Assembly: GCA_002688175.1 (NCBI GenBank)
Contig: NZCC01000032.1
Coordinates: 1 to 64,000, forward strand
DNA: 64,000 bases
Reading direction: 5' to 3'
DNA from: Chromatiales bacterium
Lineage (GTDB): Bacteria; Pseudomonadota; Gammaproteobacteria; Steroidobacterales; GCA-2729495
Position numbers and translations under genes: made by a program. This document shows, one piece after another, positions 17,226 to 25,425 of this stretch (its first letter is position 1; every line of letters starts with the position of its first letter). The notes beneath the pieces are model-generated. The model had not been told where the DNA came from and made no database searches. It was given only the letters and a program-made list of their open reading frames with translations.

Positions 17226-17291
17226 GTTCTCCTGATAATTACAAAATGTGTTGGTTAACCCTCTTTATTATTAATTCTTGTTACGAGTGTT

Positions 17292-17310
17292 ATTGGTGTC
17301 TGACACCAAT
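17292..17310. repeat. REP-like palindrome, exact copy
   Basis: Exact ATTGGTGTCTGACACCAAT in opposite orientation to the copy at 17162. The three copies fill much of the 239-bp psp-to-lipoprotein gap, in which no gene is seen. Confidence 0.85.
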
Positions 17311-17395
17311 AAACTCAAATTGGACAGATAATGTGCATCCGAAAGGTACTGAATTTATTTTCTGACTCTGATAAATAAACCTGCGCCATTTAAGA

Positions 17396-20300
17396 ATGAA
17401 CCTGACCAAATACTTTGCCGGCCTGCTGCTGTCGGTATCAGCTACCCTGATAATTTCCAGCTGTACGATACAGCCGGAATACGCCCTGCCGGTGTCTTCC
17501 GGCACACGGTTCGCGGTCACCGGTAATGCCGATACCGTGTATTTTGATATGCAGGGTATCCTCTGGCGACTGCCACCCGCTGGTGGCGATGCCGTTGCGC
17601 TGACCGCTGCCAGTGACGATCTCCGGCGGGTGCAACTCAGCCCGGACGGGCGGTGGCTGGCAGCGCAGAGTTTTGCGACGGGCGCCTGGGACATCGTCGT
17701 GATGCGTACCGACGGCAGTGCACGCCGTAATCTTACCGCCGGCCCCCACGATGATCGCGATCCCGCCTGGTCTGATGACGGGCAAACGCTGCTGTTTACT
17801 TCCGACCGTGCGGGCAACGAAGACATCTGGTCACTTGATGTTACCGGCGGCGCACTCAGGCAGCTGACTACCGACGCTGCCGATGACTATGCGCCGTCCC
17901 CCCGGGGCGAAACAATGTGGTTCGTGTCGAACCGCGGCGGTAAACCGGGGCTGTATCGTCGCGATGCTAACCCACAACAAGGCACCGACCCGGCTGCCGA
18001 TCCGGTACTGATCGCCCGGGCACCGGCCGGCCGGTTGCATGCACCACGGGTCAGTCCGGACGGCCAATCAGTTGCCTTCGTGCAGGCAGTTCAGCGCAAC
18101 GGGTTTCCGGGCGTCGCCCGGAACGAGCTGGTTGTGCTCGATATGAATACGGGCGCAACCCGGACCCTGTCCGCCGAACGTAGTGACGTATTTTCCATGC
18201 CGCCTGCATGGATGGATGACGACACGCTGCTCGCAACCATCGACGGCGGCATTCAGCGCATCGACCTTGATCCTGACGATGACACCGGTAACTATACCGC
18301 CGTACCCTTCACCGCCCGCTTGCCACTCGCCCGCAGCACATTCACACCCAGAACACCGCTCGCCTTTTCGCCCGCAACGCAACCAGCGCTCGGTATTGTC
18401 GATCCGGTCATGCTCCCCGATGACACCATCGTGTTTACTGCACTCGGTGATTTGTGGCGACTTGACGCCGACGGCGACCTCACCCAGCTTACTGACGATG
18501 CCTTCGTCGAACGCGATGTCACGGTATCCCCGGACGGCAAGCGGCTCGCCTTTATTTCGGACCGCCAGGGCGAGGGCGATATGCAGGTCTGGCTATATGA
18601 CCTCAAGACCGGCGCCGCAAGAAAAATGACCGGGCGTTCAAATGGTCCGCGCTACCCGACGTTCTCACCGGATGGCACGCAGCTTGCGTACCAGGAAGTC
18701 GGGCCGCGGGGCACACAGGATTTCACCGTGCGGGTACTGGACCTCATCACCCATCACCCCGACCAACCAAACAGGCCGCGCAAACTGCGCAGCAGCCCGA
18801 AAATCTGGCCGGGCCGCATGAGTTTCAGCGCCGATGGCACGCATCTCACCGTAGCTGAACTGCACCGGACTTCGGACCGCATCGGTGACGGTCGCAACCG
18901 GCTCGTGCGCATCAACCTGGCGACGGACACCGCAACACCGCTTGAATTGCCGGATGGTATTACGCCGGATTTCGGCCCGGTTGCCGGCCCCGACGGACGG
19001 CAACTGGCCCTGATCATCGACGGTGCACTGTGGCGGGTACCGGTGGCCACAAACGGACAACTGGATGGCGCTCTTATCAGAGTACTGGATGCACTTTCTG
19101 AATCACCAGCCTTCAGTCACGACGGCCGGCGCATTGCCGTGCTGACCTCGCACGGGCTTGAAACAATCGACATCGACACGGGTACGCGCAACACACGCAA
19201 CCCGATGCTGAGCTGGCAACCCGCCGAGGGTACCGGCCGACAACTGATTCACGCGGGTCGGCTGTGGGATGGCAGCAGCAACGACTACCGGTACGACATT
19301 GATATCGTCATCGATGCTGCCCGCATTATCAGCATCCGGCCACACGCTACTCATCCGAATGACATCCCGGTGATCGATGCGAGCGAGCGAACCCTGCTGC
19401 CGGGGCTCATCGATCATCATGTGCACTTCGAAGCGCATAAAGGTGAGTGGATCGGTCGCTCGCTACTTGCCTACGGCATCACCACGGCTGTGGAGCCCGG
19501 CGGTCTGCCCTATGAATCACGCGAGCATCTTGAAAGCTGGCTCAGTGGCCGACGCCCGGGGCCGCGGCTGGTGTTTGCCGGACCGCAGCTCGACGGCGCG
19601 CGGCGTACTTTTTATTTCGCGTCACACATTAACAATGAACAACGCCTGCAATGGGAACTCGAACGCGGCAAACGCCTGGGGTATGGATTTTTAAAAACCT
19701 ACCGACGCATGAAACCGGAACTGCAGGCGCACACGGTAAATCTCGGCCATGCCTGGGGGTGGCCGGTGACGGCGCACGCCGGGCTGCGTAATCTCGGCTT
19801 TGGTGGCGATCGTACCGAACACCTGCGTGGGTCGGGCCGGATGGCGGGTTCAGCGAAGCAGTCGGATTTGCTGGTGAGTTACGCCGACATGCTGTCGATT
19901 TACTCTGCGCCCCAAGTGGCGGTGACGCCAACGCTGGTCAATCAGGGCGGGTTTTTTGATTTCGCGTTGCGGTTTCCGGAATTTGCCAACGGCGTGCAAT
20001 ACCAGGCGCTGTATTCACCAGCCTATCGAAAAAACCTGGCCGGGTTTACGCGGATGGTGAGCAAGAAGATCGAACTGATTCGTACCGGACTCGGGAACGC
20101 GGAAGCGACACTAAAAGAACTTGATGAGCGCGGCGTGACCATCGTGGCCGGGACGGACTCACCCATCTTCCCCTATGGGCTGGCGCTGGTGATCGAATTA
20201 CAAGGCTATGTCGACGCCGGGCTGACACCGGCAGCGGCACTGCGTACGGCAACATCAAATGCAGCGCGCGCGATGGGCGCAGCGGATGAGGTCGGGCGTG

Positions 20301-20431
20301 TTGCTGTGGGGCTGCTGGCTGACCTGATCATCATCGATGGCGACCCGCTGGCAAAGATGACGGATTTACTACAGATTGAAGGCGTCATGATGAATGGACG
20401 GTATCACGGCATTGAGACCTTACTAAAATAA
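17396..20431 (+). CDS. Lipoprotein fusing a TolB-like propeller to an amidohydrolase
   Basis: A 1011-residue exported protein. A lipoprotein signal ends in ISSC (Cys 23). Residues about 45-620 form PD40/TolB-type beta-propeller repeats, recognisable by recurring LSPDGRWLA, WSDDGQTLLFTSDRAGNEDI and VSPDGKRLAFISDRQGEGDM units. Residues about 625-1011 are a metal-dependent amidohydrolase: the metal-binding HxH in LIDHHVHFEA (about 674-676), a His in TAHAGLRN (about 793) and an Asp in AGTDSPIFPYG (about 920). It should hydrolyse an amide, peptide or ring bond in the periplasm; the substrate is unknown. The start lacks an obvious Shine-Dalgarno sequence. It is probably monocistronic. Confidence 0.88.
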   Translation: MNLTKYFAGLLLSVSATLIISSCTIQPEYALPVSSGTRFAVTGNADTVYFDMQGILWRLPPAGGDAVALTAASDDLRRVQLSPDGRWLAAQSFATGAWDIVVMRTDGSARRNLTAGPHDDRDPAWSDDGQTLLFTSDRAGNEDIWSLDVTGGALRQLTTDAADDYAPSPRGETMWFVSNRGGKPGLYRRDANPQQGTDPAADPVLIARAPAGRLHAPRVSPDGQSVAFVQAVQRNGFPGVARNELVVLDMNTGATRTLSAERSDVFSMPPAWMDDDTLLATIDGGIQRIDLDPDDDTGNYTAVPFTARLPLARSTFTPRTPLAFSPATQPALGIVDPVMLPDDTIVFTALGDLWRLDADGDLTQLTDDAFVERDVTVSPDGKRLAFISDRQGEGDMQVWLYDLKTGAARKMTGRSNGPRYPTFSPDGTQLAYQEVGPRGTQDFTVRVLDLITHHPDQPNRPRKLRSSPKIWPGRMSFSADGTHLTVAELHRTSDRIGDGRNRLVRINLATDTATPLELPDGITPDFGPVAGPDGRQLALIIDGALWRVPVATNGQLDGALIRVLDALSESPAFSHDGRRIAVLTSHGLETIDIDTGTRNTRNPMLSWQPAEGTGRQLIHAGRLWDGSSNDYRYDIDIVIDAARIISIRPHATHPNDIPVIDASERTLLPGLIDHHVHFEAHKGEWIGRSLLAYGITTAVEPGGLPYESREHLESWLSGRRPGPRLVFAGPQLDGARRTFYFASHINNEQRLQWELERGKRLGYGFLKTYRRMKPELQAHTVNLGHAWGWPVTAHAGLRNLGFGGDRTEHLRGSGRMAGSAKQSDLLVSYADMLSIYSAPQVAVTPTLVNQGGFFDFALRFPEFANGVQYQALYSPAYRKNLAGFTRMVSKKIELIRTGLGNAEATLKELDERGVTIVAGTDSPIFPYGLALVIELQGYVDAGLTPAAALRTATSNAARAMGAADEVGRVAVGLLADLIIIDGDPLAKMTDLLQIEGVMMNGRYHGIETLLK

Positions 20432-20433
20432 GC

Positions 20434-20452
20434 AATGGTGTCAGACACCAAT
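20434..20452. repeat. REP-like palindrome, near copy
   Basis: AATGGTGTCAGACACCAAT (one mismatch) followed by TTCTG, 2 nt after the stop codon of the lipoprotein at 20431. Confidence 0.75.
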
Positions 20453-20464
20453 TTCTGTATTCCC

Positions 20465-20541
20465 GACTTGACGGTACAGCACCCTTACCCTTGTAATACG
20501 GCTGCTTAAACAGCCGCTAAGCATTGGTGTCTGACACCAAT
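20465..20541. repeat. Composite 77-bp repeat, left copy
   Basis: This comprises ACGGTACAGCACCCTTACCC, a small hairpin (GGCTG-CTTAAA-CAGCC), GCTAAGC and then the exact palindrome at 20523-20541. It matches 21043-21119 without indels at a constant offset of 578 bp and about nine mismatches over the right-hand 71 bp. It ends 8 nt before the YgjV-like start codon, where the ribosome-binding site should be. Confidence 0.8.
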
Positions 20542-20549
20542 GACCGCTC

Positions 20550-20996
20550 ATGACTGCTTTCGTCTTTTCGCAAATCCTTGCCGGGTTAACGCTGGTTACC
20601 GGCATGGCCGCATTCCAGTTCAGGGAACGCAAGCATATTTTGCGTGGCTGGGGCCTGGCTGCATTACTGGCAGCCGCACACTTTTATGTACTTGGCAGCA
20701 TCGAGGCCAGCATGCTGGTTGCCGTTACCGCCACCCGGTTCCTGGTGTCGTCGTTCACGACTGATTCCCGGTTGATGTATTTATTCCTGGCCTTGTCCGT
20801 GGGTGGCTTCGCGTTGACTTATGCAAGCCCGGTAAGTTTCCTGGCGCTAACCGCAACGCTCATTGGCACCTATGGCAGTTTCCATGGCTCGGAGAAAGCT
20901 GTGCGGTACACCATGATGGCTACGGAAGTACTTTGGGCTGTTCACAACCTGATCGGCCTACTACGCCACCGGAAAGCCAGTGAGTCTGCGCTTTAA
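20550..20996 (+). CDS. YgjV-like inner-membrane protein
   Basis: A 148-residue hydrophobic protein with about five membrane segments. The opening FVFSQILAGLTLVTGMAAFQ, then FRERKHILRGWGLAALLAAA-HFY and EVLWAVHNLIGL near the end resemble the YgjV family, whose function is unknown. There is no Shine-Dalgarno sequence: the palindromic repeat ends 8 nt upstream. The stop codon at 20994-20996 overlaps the first base of another repeat. The gene is bracketed by 77-bp direct repeats. Confidence 0.75.
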   Translation: MTAFVFSQILAGLTLVTGMAAFQFRERKHILRGWGLAALLAAAHFYVLGSIEASMLVAVTATRFLVSSFTTDSRLMYLFLALSVGGFALTYASPVSFLALTATLIGTYGSFHGSEKAVRYTMMATEVLWAVHNLIGLLRHRKASESAL

Positions 20997-21014
20997 TGGG
21001 TGTCTGACACCAAT
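20996..21014. repeat. REP-like palindrome, near copy
   Basis: ATGGGTGTCTGACACCAAT (one mismatch). Its first base is the last base of the TAA stop codon of the YgjV-like gene. Confidence 0.75.
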
Positions 21015-21042
21015 AAATAAACCCGCCTTACGGTCCAGCACC

Positions 21043-21119
21043 ACCTCGACGGTACAGTACCCTTACCCTCGTAATATCGCCGCTTAAATAGCCGCTAAGA
21101 ATTGGTATCTGACACCCAT
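21043..21119. repeat. Composite 77-bp repeat, right copy
   Basis: Direct repeat of 20465-20541, including the CTTAAAT hairpin region and a near-consensus palindrome (ATTGGTATCTGACACCCAT at 21101-21119). It abuts, with zero spacing, the stop codon of the FAD monooxygenase gene. Confidence 0.8.
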
Positions 21120-22277
21120 TCAGATGGGGACACTCATCGCGTCGTATTGATAGACCTCTTCCATACCGACGCTGGGGGCCTGGCCGCGGGCGGCCGGATC
21201 GGAGCCAAGGTAGGCCTCGCCGCGTTTAACGGAATCCATGTGCACTTTGTTGGCGCATGGCAGGCGGGCACGTTCATAAAGTTGCAGGGCATCGGCCCAG
21301 TCATCGCCGGCGGCGGCAAAACAGCGCGCCAGGACAGCCCCGTCTTCGATCGCCATGACGGCACCGCTGCCGAGGAACGGCGTCATCGGGTGGGCCGCAT
21401 CGCCGAGCAACGCAACCCGACCGGTTACCCAGCTATCGAGTGGCTGACGACTGTGCATGGCCCATCGCAGGCAACGGTCCGCCGGGGTTGCCCTGATGAT
21501 CTTAACGATATCCTCGTACCAGTCTGAAAATTCTGCCAGCACGTCTGCAACGTCTCCATAAGCAGACCAACTCTCCTCGTGAAAATCAGGTTGACTGGCA
21601 ATGGCGACATAGTTGATCAACGTGCCGTGTCGAATCGGGTAACGGCCAAACAATTTATTCTCGGCGGGAAAGGCGGCGAAATGCGGGTCGAAATTGACCT
21701 CCGGAATTTTTTCCCGGTCCACCAGTCCACGCCAGGCGACGAGCCCGGTGAACGTCGGCGGTTCGGTAATAAACAACTTATCCCTGGCGATGGATTTGAT
21801 CCCGTCGCAGGCCACCACAATATCGCAACGATCTGACTGGCCGTTGGCAAAGTGCAGTGTCACCTCGTTGCTGTCCTGCTCAATATCAGTCAACCGGTGA
21901 TCGAGACGCAGGGAATCAGTGCCCGCATCGAAAGCGCGCACCAGCACACCATGAATATCTGCCCTGTGCATGTGGCGCGTCACCGCACCGTAGGCGCTGA
22001 GGTAATCTTCAACACTTCGCTGCACATACCCAAGACGCTCACCCGTTTGCCAATGCAGGGTGCCGGTACTCGGCGTTGCACTGGCCAGGGCTGCAACTTC
22101 ATCCTCCAGCCCCAGTGCTGCAAAGATACGGTTTGCGTTGGGCCCCAGGGTTATGGCAGCGCCTACCTCGCCCAGTTCGGTCGCCTGCTCATAGACGACA
22201 ACCTGAAAACCGCGCTGCTGAAGCGCGACCGCCGCCGTCATGCCGCCGATACCCGCGCCTGTGATTCCAATTTTCAT
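21120..22277 (-). CDS. FAD-dependent aromatic-ring monooxygenase (salicylate hydroxylase type)
   Basis: A 385-residue class A flavoprotein monooxygenase. The FAD-binding GAGIGGMTAA sits at residues 7-16 and DG motif CDGIKSIARDKL in the middle. GDAAHPMTPFLGSGAVMAIE near residue 296 is the second FAD motif (family usually has LPFLAQGA). It should hydroxylate or decarboxylate/hydroxylate an aromatic acid using NAD(P)H and O2. The start at 22277 is preferred because GAGGTGGCAC precedes it. It is the last gene of an apparent four-gene minus-strand operon (24484 to 21120) with zinc-ribbon, SnoaL-like and MFS proteins. That operon looks like a small catabolic unit for an aromatic compound (inference). 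Confidence 0.85.
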   Translation of the reverse strand: MKIGITGAGIGGMTAAVALQQRGFQVVVYEQATELGEVGAAITLGPNANRIFAALGLEDEVAALASATPSTGTLHWQTGERLGYVQRSVEDYLSAYGAVTRHMHRADIHGVLVRAFDAGTDSLRLDHRLTDIEQDSNEVTLHFANGQSDRCDIVVACDGIKSIARDKLFITEPPTFTGLVAWRGLVDREKIPEVNFDPHFAAFPAENKLFGRYPIRHGTLINYVAIASQPDFHEESWSAYGDVADVLAEFSDWYEDIVKIIRATPADRCLRWAMHSRQPLDSWVTGRVALLGDAAHPMTPFLGSGAVMAIEDGAVLARCFAAAGDDWADALQLYERARLPCANKVHMDSVKRGEAYLGSDPAARGQAPSVGMEEVYQYDAMSVPI

Positions 22278-22320
22278 GTGCCACCTCAAGCCTGATCAAG
22301 CCCTGTGCACAGTACACCGG

Positions 22321-23562
22321 TTAACTACGTGCTACCGGAATGCTCGTTACGTTGGTGCGACAGGCAGTCAGAATGCAGACGAACGCAACGCATAAAAGGC
22401 CGATCATCAGATCAATACCACCCAGATAACTACCGCTGGTTTCGCGAATAATGGCCAGCACCCTGATACCCAATGCACCGGCCAGGGTATCTACCAACAT
22501 CAGCAGGGCCAGTATCTTTCCAAAGGAACTGCCGGCATAAAAATTTGCAAACAGCAGTTGAATCATCGTGAACACGCCGGCGAAACCGGTTCCGGCTACG
22601 ATGGCATAGCCGAACAGGGAGATATTGCCCATCAGGGTGACATTTCGCAGCAGCACAAGACCGAGCGCCAGCATGGCCATCGATGCCAGCATCATCAGGG
22701 TCTTGTCGAAGCGATCGCTTAACCAGCCGAACAATAATTTCCCTATGATCGAACAGGCGAAGAAGATGCTGAAAATCGGCGGCAACAGTTGCTTGTCGAT
22801 GCCCATGTCTTGCGATAGATATATCGACTGATGTTGCACGATGCTTACGATCGTAAACCAGAGGATGCCCGTGGAGAGTGCCAGCAGGTAGAAACGCGGT
22901 TCGCGCAAGGCTTTTGCCACCGCCGGCCCGTGGTGGACATCGACTTCTCTGTCGCCTGCCTTTGGCTGCGTGGCCGGCCGGTCCCGTACAAACAGCATGA
23001 TCGGCACCAGGGCACAGCATGCCACGACGACTGCCATCAACTGCATGGCCACCCGCCAGTCACTCCTGACCAGAAAGAAACCCAGCAGCAAGGGGAAAAC
23101 AGCGCCGCCCGCACTCGATGACATGAGCAGGATACCTGTCGCGCGGCCGCGCAGCTTGACGAACCAACGGCTCAGAACCAGCATGTTCGAGACCAGCCCG
23201 CTTAGCGATAATGAAACTGCGAAGACACTGTAAATAACAATCAGCTGCCAGAGCTGAGTCATTGCGGCGTAAGCGAACAGCGCCACGATAATGCCCAGCA
23301 AACCGGTGATGATGATCCAGCGTGGCGAGAAACGGTCCAGCAAGCCGCCGGCCGGTGGTGAAGTGATCGCCCCTATGGCGAAAAAAAATGTGGCCGGCAG
23401 CGTGACCTGGGATTGCGTCCAGCCGAAGGTCTCCATCAGGTGCGGGTACATGATCGGCAGGGTGTGCAGCAGTATGCCGTTAGTCGAAGCGTAGGTCAGC
23501 GAGAGTCCGAGCAAGACCAGCCAGCGCCTGCCCGGTAATTCCTTTGCTTGGATTTCGTTCAA
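22321..23562 (-). CDS. MFS transporter, monocarboxylate/oxalate-formate type
   Basis: A 413-residue, 12-helix major facilitator protein. GGLLDRFSPRW between helices 2 and 3 is the conserved MFS loop, and the second-half loop is GWLSDRFDKTLMM. The pattern LSRWFVKLRGRATGILLMSS is typical of the OFA/monocarboxylate branch. It probably imports an organic acid, the likely substrate for the adjacent flavin monooxygenase 43 nt downstream (inference). It sits 45 nt after the SnoaL-like gene. Confidence 0.85.
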   Translation of the reverse strand: MNEIQAKELPGRRWLVLLGLSLTYASTNGILLHTLPIMYPHLMETFGWTQSQVTLPATFFFAIGAITSPPAGGLLDRFSPRWIIITGLLGIIVALFAYAAMTQLWQLIVIYSVFAVSLSLSGLVSNMLVLSRWFVKLRGRATGILLMSSSAGGAVFPLLLGFFLVRSDWRVAMQLMAVVVACCALVPIMLFVRDRPATQPKAGDREVDVHHGPAVAKALREPRFYLLALSTGILWFTIVSIVQHQSIYLSQDMGIDKQLLPPIFSIFFACSIIGKLLFGWLSDRFDKTLMMLASMAMLALGLVLLRNVTLMGNISLFGYAIVAGTGFAGVFTMIQLLFANFYAGSSFGKILALLMLVDTLAGALGIRVLAIIRETSGSYLGGIDLMIGLLCVAFVCILTACRTNVTSIPVARS

Positions 23563-23607
23563 GTACTCACCCCCGATCCACTGCGATCATTTGTTGCAGC
23601 ACCGCTG

Positions 23608-24093
23608 TTAAGAGGTGGGAAAATCCGCCCGGACATTCTTCAGATACAAGTCAGCCATATACAGGATGGGCGCATCCGGTGCTTCAACCCATGATGTCAG
23701 CTGCCAGTCGTCATCGACCCTCTTGAGGCACGCAGCCACGTGATTGTCACCACCCATCGTTTGTCCCGCCCAGGCGAAAGCACTGCCATCCATTTGCCGG
23801 GCATCCTTAGCGAAGCGAATGTCCCAGCGCATCTTCAGGCCGACCAGCAGGCGAGTATCCCCCATGCTTTGCGTGATGATATCCGTGTACAACAATTCAT
23901 TGACGTCGTTGAAACCTTCGTTGTGCTGCCAGTATCCGCGTAGAACATCCCAATCGGTCATGATGTGACTGATTTCCTCTGCCTTATAAAAGGGTCGTGG
24001 TTCGCTCGTATCCCATAAAGATTCGATCTGCGCAGCGGAATTAGCCCACCAGGCGCTACGGTAACGCGTCAGGAAATCATCGATGTCAGCCAT
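23608..24093 (-). CDS. SnoaL/NTF2-fold protein
   Basis: A 161-residue protein of the NTF2-like superfamily (MADIDDFLTRYRSAWWANSA at the start and WQLTSWVEAPDAPILYM near the end are typical of the nuclear-transport-factor/SnoaL or DUF4440 group). Such proteins act as isomerases, cyclases or small subunits, and the reaction cannot be read here. The start at 24093 is chosen because GGAGGAAC precedes it. It is the second gene of the four-gene operon. Confidence 0.7.
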   Translation of the reverse strand: MADIDDFLTRYRSAWWANSAAQIESLWDTSEPRPFYKAEEISHIMTDWDVLRGYWQHNEGFNDVNELLYTDIITQSMGDTRLLVGLKMRWDIRFAKDARQMDGSAFAWAGQTMGGDNHVAACLKRVDDDWQLTSWVEAPDAPILYMADLYLKNVRADFPTS

Positions 24094-24124
24094 GAGTATG
24101 TTCCTCCATAAAAAATTACCGGGT

Positions 24125-24484
24125 TTATGTAACCAGTTTGCCACCAAGCCAGACCGCCAGACCGGTACACGAGCGGCACACACTCAACTCCATGCCGGCC
24201 ACAAACAAATCGGTCTGCACGGGTGCCCACCGATCCAGAAACACGTCCCCGCTGTTCACTTTATTCCAGTAAGCCACTTTCTGCTCGCGCACGTCGGGTG
24301 GGAACTGCGGGTTCTGCGCCAGTTGCTGCAGACCCTCTCCCTCGATGCGCAGCGGTACTCCGGCCGGATTATTAACCGGCTCGGCATACACATTCAGCCA
24401 GACCTGATCCGACTCCTGCTGGCAGTGCGGGCAGGTAAACCGATTTGATTTGAGTGAAAATAAAGGTACCGGGTTTATTTTCAT
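24125..24484 (-). CDS. Small zinc-ribbon-like protein
   Basis: A 119-residue protein with two Cys pairs, CPHC at residues 18-21 and CRSC at about 102-105, that could form one zinc site. I do not recognise the family. It opens the four-gene minus-strand operon. Its start codon lies inside an inverted repeat shared with the upstream region of the divergent Sel1 gene. The motif TACCGGGTTTAT occurs both at its start (24467-24478) and just past its end (24118-24129). Confidence 0.6.
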   Translation of the reverse strand: MKINPVPLFSLKSNRFTCPHCQQESDQVWLNVYAEPVNNPAGVPLRIEGEGLQQLAQNPQFPPDVREQKVAYWNKVNSGDVFLDRWAPVQTDLFVAGMELSVCRSCTGLAVWLGGKLVT

Positions 24485-24493
24485 GGTACCTTT
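24455..24493. repeat. Nested inverted repeats around GGTACC
   Basis: TGAAAATAAA (24455-24464) pairs with TTTATTTTCA (24474-24483), and AAAGGTACC (24462-24470) pairs with GGTACCTTT (24485-24493). Three further CACCTTTTT-like units follow to about 24532. It may be a second REP-like family or an operator between the divergent genes. Confidence 0.55.
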
Positions 24494-24543
24494 TTGAAAA
24501 TAGACACGGCACCTTTTTACGACACCTTTTTGGGAGATCTGTC

Positions 24544-25404
24544 ATGCGCAGGGCTATCAGTTTATTCACAGTCTGGTTCGTTCTTTTTAGCAACCCGCTA
24601 CAGGCCGATGATTTAACGGATATCCTGGTCGCGGCCGAGAACAACAATCCCATGGCGCAGGTTGCACTCGGTGCCATGCATGAACACGGCATGGGTGTGG
24701 CCCGTAACGACACCCGCTGTGCCTACTGGTGGCAAAGGGCGCTGGACAACGGCTATATGGATATCTCCAAAGCCCTGGGCTCTATGTATTTCAGCGGGCG
24801 CGGCGTACCGCTCGATTATAAGAAAGCCATGGAGCTCTATAAGATCGCGGCGGAACACGGCCACCCGCATGCCATCAAATATATTGCCCTGGGTTACAAG
24901 CGCGGCCTGGGCCTGCCGCAAGATGATGCAAAGGCTGCAGAATGGGCACAGAGGGCGGCAGCCCTTGAAGGTGCAGACAGTGCCGTCGTTATGCTCGAGT
25001 CCTATCAGAAAAAGGAAACCGAGCCACACACCGATAAAGAACTGTTCGACGAATTTCTCCGCCAGGCGGAAAAGGGCAATCCGCGGGGGAACTACTATGT
25101 CAGTGTGGCTTATACGGCAGGGGTCGGCATACCCCAGGACTATATCGAAGCCGAAAAGTGGGCTCGTCGTGCCGCCGAAACCGGCCTGACCTCAGGAGCC
25201 GCCCACCTGGGATTGTTTCATCAGCTCGGTCAGGGTGTGCCGGTCAACCGTGTAGAGGCGCAGAAATGGTATTACATCGTTGAAGGTTTGCGCCCTGATG
25301 ATGAACCCTTTCTCAGTAAAGTGAACGGCTCACGCATGAACGAAAAAGAGCGGGCCGAAGCACGCTCACTGGCCGATGCGTGGCTGGCAAATTACCAAAT
25401 GTAA
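24544..25404 (+). CDS. Exported Sel1-repeat protein
   Basis: A 286-residue protein. The start at 24544 is chosen for the GGGAGAT ribosome-binding site and signal peptide (MRRAISLFTVWFVLF-SNPLQA). It then contains about six Sel1/TPR-like repeats, visible as AMEHG-GVARND-WWQRAL and later A-GVGIPQDY-EAEKWARRAA units. Such solenoids mediate protein-protein contacts in the periplasm. The partner is unknown. The palindromic repeat begins 2 nt after its stop codon. Confidence 0.88.
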   Translation: MRRAISLFTVWFVLFSNPLQADDLTDILVAAENNNPMAQVALGAMHEHGMGVARNDTRCAYWWQRALDNGYMDISKALGSMYFSGRGVPLDYKKAMELYKIAAEHGHPHAIKYIALGYKRGLGLPQDDAKAAEWAQRAAALEGADSAVVMLESYQKKETEPHTDKELFDEFLRQAEKGNPRGNYYVSVAYTAGVGIPQDYIEAEKWARRAAETGLTSGAAHLGLFHQLGQGVPVNRVEAQKWYYIVEGLRPDDEPFLSKVNGSRMNEKERAEARSLADAWLANYQM

Positions 25405-25406
25405 GC

Positions 25407-25425
25407 ATTGGTGTCAGACACCAAT
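25407..25425. repeat. REP-like palindrome, exact copy overlapping a stop codon
   Basis: Exact ATTGGTGTCAGACACCAAT. The convergent gene on the minus strand ends inside it: ATT GGT GTC TGA encodes its last three residues Ile-Gly-Val and its stop. It also lies 2 nt after the Sel1 gene stop, so the element forms both gene ends. Confidence 0.88.

Noticed and set aside
17290-17826. 178-codon minus-strand ORF over the propeller lipoprotein start
   Set aside because: Antisense to a clear signal peptide and propeller domain. Its C-terminus is a translation of the repeat.
20434-21119. CRISPR array made of the repeated units
   Set aside because: Repeats are palindromic and irregularly spaced with genes between them. 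There are no uniform spacers and no cas genes.
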